DNA of 5,447 nt from Sedimentisphaerales bacterium (GTDB taxonomy: Bacteria; Planctomycetota; Phycisphaerae; Sedimentisphaerales; Anaerobacaceae), in the NCBI GenBank assembly GCA_030630905.1, contig DAOVMB010000207.1, positions 1-5,447 on the forward strand, written 5' to 3'. Every line of letters starts with the position of its first letter. Positions within the stretch are counted from its first letter, which is position 1. The notes beneath the pieces were generated by a model. The model was not told the origin of the DNA and did no database searches. It worked only from the letters and a program-made list of their open reading frames with translations. Of the stretch, positions 1-4,802 are shown one piece after another. A program made the translations under genes and the position numbers.

Positions 1-439
1 AAGATAGGGCACTTCCCCACTGACCGGCTCCGGTCTCGGTAGTGATGCGCTTGACGCCCTCCGTTTTACTGTAATAGGCCTGAGCTACAGCGGTGTTAGG
101 CTTGTGGCTTCCAGGGGGGCTTGTGCCCTCATATTTGTAGAAAATTTTAGCTGGAGTATCCAAGGCTTTCTCCAGTCTGTGCGCCCGAAATAGTGTGGTT
201 GGCCTCCATAGTCGATAAATATCCCGGACTTCCTCAGGGATGTCAATCCAGCGCTCAGTGCTCACTTCCTGCTTGATTAATTCCATAGGAAACAGTGGAG
301 CCAAATCGTCTGGGCCTACTGGATTTCCGGTGCCAGGATGCAAAATTGGCGGCAGCGGCTCAGGGAAATCTGCCAAGATATTATACCACTGGGTAGGTAT
401 TTCATTTTCATCAAGCGTAAATTTTGTTCTCTTATCCAT
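1..439 (-). CDS. trpB: TrpB2-type tryptophan synthase beta chain (5' part, runs off left edge)
   Basis: The first 146 residues of a PLP-dependent tryptophan synthase beta subunit of the TrpB2 (TrpB-like) subfamily, which condenses indole with L-serine to give tryptophan in the cytoplasm. TrpB2 hallmarks visible are IPTQWYN (residues 14-20), a proline-rich LPPILHPGTGNPVGP stretch (29-43), the block PMELIKQEVSTERWIDIPEE (51-70), then LWRPT, and KYEGTSPPGSHKPNTA (102-117), whose Lys113 is the expected Schiff-base lysine. ETGAGQWGSA (135-144) follows. Family members are usually about 430-460 aa, so roughly two thirds lie outside the window. The ATG at 439-437 is preceded by AAGGAG (451-446) at 6 nt. 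It sits 15 nt behind a small reading frame that copies its own N-terminus, and both probably share the promoter at 674-702. TrpB2 proteins often work without TrpA or as indole scavengers; trpA is not visible here. Confidence 0.95.
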   Translation of the reverse strand, partial: MDKRTKFTLDENEIPTQWYNILADFPEPLPPILHPGTGNPVGPDDLAPLFPMELIKQEVSTERWIDIPEEVRDIYRLWRPTTLFRAHRLEKALDTPAKIFYKYEGTSPPGSHKPNTAVAQAYYSKTEGVKRITTETGAGQWGSALS

Positions 440-445
440 TTGATT

Positions 446-451
446 CTCCTT
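446..451 (-). promoter_or_regulatory. Ribosome binding site of trpB2
   Basis: AAGGAG on the minus strand, 6 nt before the ATG at 439. It lies immediately after the TAA (457-455) of the upstream 46-codon frame, so the two frames could be translationally coupled, but trpB2 has its own good site. Confidence 0.75.
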
Positions 452-454
452 AAG

Positions 455-595
455 TTAATTACTCAGACTAACCGACTTTAATTTGCGAGAAGTTTCTACA
501 AGTAGCCGAAGCCATGGCGGAGGTAAGTTTGCTGCCAGGTTATACCATTGTCGAGGAATGTCATTCTCATTTAGCTGTATCTTTATTGATTTCAT
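455..595 (-). CDS. 46-aa TrpB2 N-terminus-like small protein or truncated trpB2 paralogue
   Basis: A 46-codon frame read in the same direction as trpB2 and ending 15 nt before it. Residues 5-27 align without gaps to residues 6-28 of the TrpB2 encoded next door, with 13 of 23 identical, including NENDIPRQWYN against NENEIPTQWYN. After LPPPW (24-28) the similarity stops. The rest (to SVSLSN) has no TrpB2 features, and I saw none in the other two frames. It has an AGGAG site (607-603) 7 nt before its ATG, so it is equipped for translation. Aligned codons differ at synonymous positions (GAA/GAG, ATA/ATT, CAG/CAA, AAT/AAC), so this is not a very recent copy. It contains no PLP-lysine region and cannot be an enzyme. 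It may be a relic of a tandem trpB2, a microprotein, or a leader peptide; its two Trp codons are too few to argue strongly for attenuation, and no terminator lies between it and trpB2. Confidence 0.65.
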   Translation of the reverse strand: MKSIKIQLNENDIPRQWYNLAANLPPPWLRLLVETSRKLKSVSLSN

Positions 596-602
596 TGCTG
601 TG

Positions 603-607
603 CTCCT
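603..607 (-). promoter_or_regulatory. Ribosome binding site of the 46-aa TrpB2-like frame
   Basis: AGGAG on the minus strand, 7 nt before the ATG at 595. It is the main argument that the short frame is, or recently was, translated rather than being a chance open frame. Confidence 0.6.
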
Positions 608-673
608 ATATAAGCTAAGTTATCAGTTTTACACCATTAGCAATCCAGTTCGCAGATTCTTACAATCACGGCG

Positions 674-702
674 ATATTAATATGTATCTATATGATGGTC
701 AA
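674..702 (-). promoter_or_regulatory. Sigma70-like promoter for the small frame and trpB2
   Basis: On the minus strand TTGACC (702-697) is followed by a 17-nt spacer and TAATAT (679-674). The -35 matches the consensus at 5 of 6 positions, the -10 at 4 of 6, and the spacing is ideal. Transcription would begin near 667, leaving a leader of about 70 nt before the ATG at 595. It lies just downstream of a minus-strand terminator (754-786), as expected for an independent transcription unit. Confidence 0.55.
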
Positions 703-753
703 GCATAATTATTTAAGCTGACCGATCTGTAAATTCATGACTTATGAGGGCAT

Positions 754-786
754 CAAATAAAAATGGCCTACTCTGATAGTAGGGCC
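754..786 (-). terminator. Intrinsic terminator, minus strand
   Basis: On the minus strand the arm GGCCCTACT (786-778), a 5-nt loop and the arm AGTAGGCC (772-765) form a stem with a single bulged base. It is followed directly by ATTTTTATTTG (764-754). The plus-strand reading lacks a U-tract (the right side continues TGAAAGAACC), so it works leftward only. It should end a minus-strand transcript coming from the region to the right, where no gene is evident. Confidence 0.6.
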
Positions 787-1345
787 TGAAAGAACCAGAA
801 CTTATCATTCAAGATGCCTTTTAATTGGAATCGGCAATATTCCGGAAAAACTGTAGGTTTTTTCAATACAGATTCACAACCATTTTGTACAAAGGCACTT
901 GCAATTCTTTTGGTCCGGCATCTATAGCGATTCGATCATAAGATGAAAAATCATCTGAAAAAGTGCTGGTTGGTCTGTACACAGGGATGACTGACATATT
1001 TTGTCGTAATTGATAATATGCAAATTCTCAGGCGGGCCATGGGTTTGGGTGGTATGGGGAATATAGGCAGGCATATTGACAGGTTGGGTTAAGTTATAAT
1101 TAAACATCTATGGCTCTTAGGCGCATAATGGGCAATAGAAGGCAATGAAATCCGATTCTGGAAGATACAGAAAATGATTGCAGGAAACTGATCAAGTGAA
1201 TGGATGATTGTATAGATTGCGGAGTATTCGTTACTTAAACAATGTGTCATGGAATGTTTCAGTAAGCAGATCGGGACGAAAGTCACGTCCTGCCGGCATC
1301 ATTTCTTGCACAAAAGGTAAACGGAGGTAAAAAAAAACATTTTTT
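787..1345. other. Gene-poor stretch, possibly a decayed minus-strand gene
   Basis: No reading frame here has a ribosome binding site together with a recognisable product. On the minus strand several short frames abut one another: a 23-codon frame beginning MMPAGRDFRPDLL (start 1302), a 65-codon frame (1286-1089), a 61-codon frame beginning MFNYNLTQPVNMP (1107-922), and a 44-codon frame (997-863) ending just before the minus-strand terminator. The last, which contains SSYDRIAIDAGPKELQVPLY, has the most protein-like composition, but I do not recognise it. The arrangement fits either a frameshifted, decayed gene or non-coding DNA. Plus-strand frames are no better. Confidence 0.4.
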
Positions 1346-1368
1346 TTATTGAGAAAAGTAAAAAAGGT

Positions 1369-1397
1369 TTGATGGTTGTCGTGTCACTTATTAAAAT
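1369..1397 (+). promoter_or_regulatory. Possible sigma70-like promoter of the small Myb/SANT-like gene
   Basis: TTGATG (1369-1374), a 17-nt spacer and TAAAAT (1392-1397). The -10 matches the consensus at 5 of 6 positions and the -35 at 4 of 6. Transcription would start near 1404, about 47 nt before the ATG at 1451. Confidence 0.4.
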
Positions 1398-1450
1398 ACT
1401 ACAAAGCGCGTAGCAAGCCATGAGTCCATTTAATTCGAAAGGGATACGCA

Positions 1451-1645
1451 ATGGCAAAAAAGAAACTCATCAAAGGTTTATGGTCAAAGAGCGAGTTGAG
1501 TCTGCTCAAGAAGCTTTTCCCGAGTAATCCCACTGCTAAAATAGCTGCGAAACTCAAACGCCCAACCGATGCGGTAAAGAAGAAAGCTTCCAGAATGGGA
1601 CTTCGCAAATCGAAGAAATACATGAAGTCTCTTGGCAGATCGTAA
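1451..1645 (+). CDS. Small Myb/SANT-like DNA-binding protein
   Basis: A 64-aa, strongly basic protein (about 21 Lys/Arg against 2 acidic residues). It fits a three-helix Myb/SANT-like helix-turn-helix: Trp11 with SKSELSLLKKLFP (12-24) as helix 1, PTAKIAAKLKR (27-37) as helix 2, and PTDAVKKKASRMGLRK (38-53) as the recognition helix. The pattern of an early Trp, a 'P-T-A-x-I-A-x-K-L-x-R' turn and 'A-V-x-x-K-A-x-R-x-G-L' is typical of short bacterial proteins of this fold, common in planctomycetes. The basic tails at both ends suggest DNA binding, so a regulatory or nucleoid role is likely, but no target can be read from the sequence. The ATG at 1451 has an AAAGGG-type site about 8 nt upstream. 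It stands alone, with its own possible promoter and 285 bp before trpS. A longer open frame on the opposite strand (1809-1399) is a shadow. Confidence 0.75.
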   Translation: MAKKKLIKGLWSKSELSLLKKLFPSNPTAKIAAKLKRPTDAVKKKASRMGLRKSKKYMKSLGRS

Positions 1646-1840
1646 GTTGCAAGGCTGGTTCTACAGAAGTGACTTTGATGTAGTGCCTTATCTTTGCGGG
1701 GGGCGTTTGCCTGCTTAACTCTTGGCCCAGCTTGGGGCCTTAGTGCTGAAGGTGTGTAAATTATATGGACGGTTATACGCTTGTGTAGTGTTTCTGTAGT
1801 AATTTTCAATTCTGTACGTTATATTCTTGATTCTAAATTC

Positions 1841-1869
1841 TTGACATTCGTGCCTAATCGCGTTATTTA
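1841..1869 (+). promoter_or_regulatory. Possible promoter of trpS-scpA
   Basis: A perfect TTGACA (1841-1846), a 17-nt spacer and a weak TATTTA (1864-1869). Transcription would begin near 1876, giving a leader of about 55 nt. No T-box motif was seen: the AGGGTGG-type antiterminator sequence is absent, and the leader is too short for one. The 1646-1840 stretch before it holds no recognisable gene or RNA. Confidence 0.4.
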
Positions 1870-1919
1870 CGGCTATTGTTGTTTATGTTTTGAAATTAAG
1901 TTATTCAGCTTTTAATATC

Positions 1920-1925
1920 AGGAGG
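1920..1925 (+). promoter_or_regulatory. Ribosome binding site of trpS, fixing a TTG start
   Basis: AGGAGG ends 5 nt before TTG at 1931. The protein family begins right there (RVLSGIQPSG), so the non-AUG codon is the true start and no upstream ATG is needed. Confidence 0.85.
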
Positions 1926-1930
1926 TTAGT

Positions 1931-2896
1931 TTGAGGGTACTTTCGGGCATACAGCCATCCGGCAAACTTCATATAGGGAACTTTTTCGGTGCCATGCGTC
2001 AGCACCTGCAACTCCAGGCAGAGCACAAGTGCTTTTATTTCATCGCCGACTATCACGCTCTTACAAGCAATCCGGTGCCTGATGACGTTGCCGGCCTTAC
2101 TCTTGGCGTTGCGATGGATTACATTGCTTTAGGTCTCGACATCGAAAAGACAATCTTCTGGCGCCAATCAGATGTACCGGAAGTTACGGAGCTTACCTGG
2201 CTGCTGTCCTGTGTAACCCCAATGGGGCTATTACAGCGATGCACAAGCTACAAGGACAAAGTTGCTCAGGGTCTGAGTCCTAATCACGGCCTGTTTGCTT
2301 ACCCGGTTCTGCAGGCGGCGGACATCCTGATTTACCGGAGCGACCTTGTCCCCGTCGGTGCCGACCAGAAACAACACATCGAGGTGACTCGCGACATTGC
2401 CATCCGATTCAACAATGTTTACGGCGAAATTTTCACCGTACCCAGGGAGCACATCATCGAATCTGTTGCCATCGTCCCAGGTATCGACGGGAGAAAAATG
2501 AGCAAGAGCTATGGAAATACTATTGAAATATTCGAGCCGGAAGCCAGTGTCAGAAAAAAGATCATGAAAGTTGTTACCGATTCGTTGCCGGTCGAAGAGC
2601 CAAAGGATCCCGACAAATGCAGTGTTTTCGCGCTCTTGAAGCTGGTTGCCTCTTCCGATGAGTTGTGTGAGTGGGAAAATAAGTATCGCGCCGGTGGTCT
2701 GGGCTATGGCCAGGCCAAGAAACGCCTTGCTGAGTTGATGATAGACTATTTCAAGCCGTACCGGCAGAAAAGGGCCGAACTTGAAAATAATATGGATTAT
2801 GTCAAAGAAGTTCTTGCTAACGGTGCCGAGCGGGCAAAATCTGTGGCCGGAGAAACGCTCGAAAAGGCACGCCAGGCTGTTGGGTTGAGAAGATAG
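1931..2896 (+). CDS. trpS: Tryptophanyl-tRNA synthetase
   Basis: A class I aminoacyl-tRNA synthetase that charges tRNA(Trp) with tryptophan using ATP. The 321-aa length is normal for bacterial TrpRS (about 320-340). The Rossmann core opens with SGIQPSGKLHIGNFFGA; the HIGH-type signature is HIGN at 14-17. FIADYHALT (37-45) follows. The tryptophan and adenylate site includes AYPVLQAADIL (123-133, with Asp131) and VPVGADQKQH (140-149). The second ATP signature is KMSKS (189-193) in DGRKMSKSYGN. The C-terminal anticodon-binding helices (about 205-321) contain GLGYGQAKKRLAE (256-268), as in the family. The start is TTG, supported by AGGAGG at 5 nt. It is followed after 8 nt by scpA and almost certainly co-transcribed with it. 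No key residue appears to be missing. Confidence 0.98.
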   Translation: MRVLSGIQPSGKLHIGNFFGAMRQHLQLQAEHKCFYFIADYHALTSNPVPDDVAGLTLGVAMDYIALGLDIEKTIFWRQSDVPEVTELTWLLSCVTPMGLLQRCTSYKDKVAQGLSPNHGLFAYPVLQAADILIYRSDLVPVGADQKQHIEVTRDIAIRFNNVYGEIFTVPREHIIESVAIVPGIDGRKMSKSYGNTIEIFEPEASVRKKIMKVVTDSLPVEEPKDPDKCSVFALLKLVASSDELCEWENKYRAGGLGYGQAKKRLAELMIDYFKPYRQKRAELENNMDYVKEVLANGAERAKSVAGETLEKARQAVGLRR

Positions 2897-2899
2897 GGA
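2895..2899 (+). promoter_or_regulatory. Ribosome binding site of scpA, overlapping the trpS stop
   Basis: AGGGA begins inside the trpS stop codon TAG (2894-2896) and ends 5 nt before the TTG at 2905. A ribosome terminating on trpS would sit on this site, which suggests translational coupling. It also supports TTG as the scpA start, since the encoded ADYRVNLEIFAGPLDLLL is exactly the family N-terminus. Confidence 0.7.
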
Positions 2900-2904
2900 A
2901 TAAA

Positions 2905-3906
2905 TTGGCTGATTATCGCGTCAATCTTGAAATATTTGCAGGGCCTCTGGATTTGCTTTTGTATCTTGTCCGCAAGGAAGAGGTGGATATCTATGATATT
3001 CCCATCGCCAAGATAACCAACCAGTACATCCATTACATTGAATTGCTCAAAAGTCTTGATATTGATTTGGCAGGTGACTTTTTAGTGATGGCCGCGACGT
3101 TAATGCAGATAAAATCAGCAATGCTCCTGCCAAAAGCTGAGCCTGATCAATTTCAAGATGATGATTTGTCCGACCCCCGCAGAGAGCTTATCCGCCAGCT
3201 CCTCGAATACAAAAAGTTCAAAGATGCCGCCAATCTACTGAACGCCGCCGCCGACGAGCAAAAAGAGCGTTTTCCACGGCCCGGCACTATTGTCGAGAAG
3301 CTAAAACCGGACGCAGAACCTGAGATTGACATTGAGCAAGTGAGCATCTGGGATTTGCTGGAGGCTTTCGATACGATATGTAGAGCTACTGGTACCGTTG
3401 GTGATATAAGCAGTATTAGGGACGATACGCCTATAGATTTGTACCAGATAGAGATTCTGCACCGTTTGCAGACTGAGGGGCCGATGACTTTTGAGCGCAT
3501 TTTCGAGTCCAAAACCGATCGTGTTGTGATGATTGGATTATTTCTGGCGCTTTTGGAATTGATTCGCGAGAGATTGGCCTGGGTTGAGCAAGCGTCCGAT
3601 TCTTCTATTTTTGTACGATCCTTAACGGAAGAACCTGCAGAACAGGCTGTGCAAAAGGCTATTCTTACCACCGAGGCCGGCGGAGACAAGTCAGATCAAG
3701 CCGAACAAAATGAGATGCCGCTCATTCCAATTTCTGAATTATCTCCAAAAAGCGAAGCAACAGTTCCACTTCACGTCCAACAGTACCAGGCCCCCATACC
3801 TATTACCGAGTTGCCGTCAAAAAGCAAACCGGCGATTTCGCCACAAGGGCAGGAGAAAAAGGAAGTACTACCTGCGGAAGACCATAAACAGCAAACTGCC
3901 GGTTAG
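2905..3906 (+). CDS. scpA: Segregation and condensation protein A (kleisin of SMC-ScpAB)
   Basis: ScpA is the kleisin that bridges the SMC head domains and binds ScpB, and so helps condense and segregate the chromosome. The N-terminal SMC-neck-binding part has the family signature VNLEIFAGPLDLLLYLVRKEEVDI (6-29), then IPIAKITNQYIHYI (32-45) and DLAGDFLVMAATLMQIKSAMLLP (54-76). A variable linker with the RRELIRQLLEYKKFKDAA helix (92-109), where ScpB normally binds, leads to the C-terminal winged helix (about 178-240), seen in LHRLQTEGPMTFERIFE and LFLALLELIRERLAWVEQ. At 333 aa it is longer than the usual 230-270. Residues about 241-333 form an extra polar, low-complexity tail with an imperfect repeat. 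The start is TTG, 8 nt after trpS. No scpB follows in the window. Confidence 0.96.
   Translation: MADYRVNLEIFAGPLDLLLYLVRKEEVDIYDIPIAKITNQYIHYIELLKSLDIDLAGDFLVMAATLMQIKSAMLLPKAEPDQFQDDDLSDPRRELIRQLLEYKKFKDAANLLNAAADEQKERFPRPGTIVEKLKPDAEPEIDIEQVSIWDLLEAFDTICRATGTVGDISSIRDDTPIDLYQIEILHRLQTEGPMTFERIFESKTDRVVMIGLFLALLELIRERLAWVEQASDSSIFVRSLTEEPAEQAVQKAILTTEAGGDKSDQAEQNEMPLIPISELSPKSEATVPLHVQQYQAPIPITELPSKSKPAISPQGQEKKEVLPAEDHKQQTAG
3730..3858 (+). repeat. Imperfect tandem repeat in the ScpA C-terminal tail
   Basis: Codons 276-318 contain two units with a period of about 24 codons. IPISELSPKS (274-283) and IPITELPSKS (298-307) are each followed by a Pro/Ala/Gln-rich spacer. The DNA has drifted at many positions, so this is an old duplication inside a low-complexity tail rather than a recent slip. 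Confidence 0.5.
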
Positions 3907-3915
3907 CGACACTAT

Positions 3916-3953
3916 CAAAAACAAGTTCGTAAATTTTGCTTTTGATCTTTTTT
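3916..3953 (+). terminator. Weak AU-rich terminator after scpA
   Basis: CAAAAACAA (3916-3924) pairs with TTGCTTTTG (3936-3944) with one mismatch across an 11-nt loop, followed after ATC by six T residues (3948-3953). The stem is nearly all A-U, so it is likely weak, but its place 10 nt after the scpA stop is right for the end of the trpS-scpA unit. Confidence 0.4.
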
Positions 3954-3964
3954 GTCGTATACTT
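3936..3964 (+). promoter_or_regulatory. Possible promoter for the pseudopilin cassette
   Basis: TTGCTT (3936-3941), a 17-nt spacer and TATACT (3959-3964, 5 of 6 to consensus). Transcription would start near 3971 and give a leader of about 315 nt before the ATG at 4287. It physically overlaps the putative scpA terminator. No sigma54-type GG/GC pair with the right spacing was found upstream of the pilin genes. Confidence 0.3.
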
Positions 3965-4286
3965 TAAATGGTAATGAACAAACCCAGTTAGCGAATCAGC
4001 GGATTGCTGTTGTTAGATTGCCATCAGGGGGGTAAATGCAGCAGTTTTCAAATAAACCTCGTAGCAGTTTATGTCGATAAAATCAGGTAATGGAATGACT
4101 GCGCTTAATTTTCAACAGGAGGTTTATAAAAGTATAGTTATAGGACAATCGAGTTTGGTTAGGTGCGTAGAATATATCGTCAGATAATAGTCAAATACAG
4201 TGATGTCTCAGATATTATCGTTGACGGTTAAAACGGGCATAACCGTTTCAATATCCGGGCTGTTTTCTACAGCAAGGAGGAGAAAA
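3965..4286 (+). other. Long untranslated leader or spacer before the pseudopilin genes
   Basis: No convincing gene lies in these 322 bases. Strong ribosome-binding-like sequences occur at 4026-4032 (AGGGGGG, before a frame of only 14 codons) and at 4117-4122 (AGGAGG, with no start codon at usable distance). A 7-bp perfect inverted repeat (ACGGTTA at 4224-4230, TAACCGT at 4240-4246, 9-nt loop) sits about 40 nt before the first pilin start. I do not recognise a known riboswitch; the c-di-GMP-I pattern was looked for and not found. Confidence 0.45.
4224..4246. repeat. Inverted repeat upstream of the first pseudopilin gene
   Basis: Perfect 7-bp arms ACGGTTA and TAACCGT separated by 9 nt. It could be a hairpin in the leader or a dimeric operator. 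No U-tract follows, so it is not an intrinsic terminator. Confidence 0.45.
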
Positions 4287-4790
4287 ATGATTCTAAAGAC
4301 AAGCAAAATTAGATGTCGTCGGGGTATGTCGTTAGTGGGCACAATGGTTGCGGTTGTGATCCTGTTAATAGCGCTTATCGGAACTTCCACTTTTAGATAT
4401 GCTGCCGCTTTGGATGGGCGAAGAGCAAGTGCGCATACAACCGCCGCCAGGGTCGCACTGGCGCTTGGCGAGAGTTGGCGGGGTATCAAGGGCGATCCGA
4501 CCCTTGATCCGATAGGGCTTGGCAGTTCGGATATGACAGTTTCGGCGAGCAGTTGGAACGGCCACGAAACGCCGGACGGTTTTATCCTGTTGGGAAACTA
4601 CGCAGTTGTGTTAGATAGCGATGATCCCGATAGTGTCAACTACTACGCGACTATGTCCTGGAAAGACGTTCAACCCGGATTGAGGGCCTTGAATGTCAGT
4701 GTAGCCTGGGCGCAGCGGGGCCGGGGAATTGAAGACACTGAGAATGTGGACAAATCATTCGGGCTCACAGTCTACACTCAAACTTATTAG
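4287..4790 (+). CDS. GspI/PilV-like minor pseudopilin lacking Glu5
   Basis: A 167-aa protein with a class III (prepilin) signal: a basic leader ending RCRRG (9-13), a predicted cleavage after Gly13, then a hydrophobic helix MSLVGTMVAVVILLIALIGT (14-33). It would be inserted in the inner membrane, processed by prepilin peptidase and assembled into a pseudopilus. The helix is followed by an amphipathic segment (RYAAALDGRRASAHTTAARVALALGESW) and a beta-rich end with YYATMSWKDV and LNVSVAWAQRG, the layout of GspI/PilV proteins. Glu5 of the mature protein, nearly universal in such pilins, is Gly18 here. The ATG at 4287 has AAGGAGG (4274-4280) at 6 nt; the frame stays open back to a GTG at 4200, but that has no site. 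The stop abuts the next gene. It is the first of an I-J-K-like gene order. Confidence 0.8.
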   Translation: MILKTSKIRCRRGMSLVGTMVAVVILLIALIGTSTFRYAAALDGRRASAHTTAARVALALGESWRGIKGDPTLDPIGLGSSDMTVSASSWNGHETPDGFILLGNYAVVLDSDDPDSVNYYATMSWKDVQPGLRALNVSVAWAQRGRGIEDTENVDKSFGLTVYTQTY

Positions 4791-4802
4791 ATGAGGACGA
4801 TA

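Noticed and set aside
596..673. Trp-type attenuator in the leader of the trpB2 unit
   Set aside because: There are no clustered Trp codons, and no alternative hairpins with a T-tract between the small frame and trpB2.
240..680. Plus-strand frames at 240-443 and 483-680
   Set aside because: Both are antisense shadows of trpB2 and of the TrpB2-like small frame, which are supported by homology and ribosome binding sites.
1724..1739. GGCCC/GGGCC hairpin downstream of the Myb/SANT-like gene
   Set aside because: The 5-bp stem is not followed by a T-tract on either strand, so it was not called a terminator.
1399..1809. A 136-codon open frame on the minus strand
   Set aside because: It overlaps the Myb/SANT-like gene completely on the other strand, has no ribosome binding site or recognisable domain, and its composition looks like a frame shadow.
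1847..1930. T-box riboswitch upstream of trpS
   Set aside because: The leader is only about 55 nt from the likely start of transcription and lacks the conserved T-box sequence and a terminator/antiterminator pair.
3153..3689. A 178-codon open frame on the minus strand inside scpA
   Set aside because: It is a Ser/Cys-rich antisense shadow of an unmistakable ScpA coding region.
4200..4286. Upstream GTG start giving a 196-aa first pseudopilin
   Set aside because: There is no ribosome binding site, and it would put 42 residues before the prepilin cleavage site. The ATG at 4287 with AAGGAGG gives a normal 13-residue leader.
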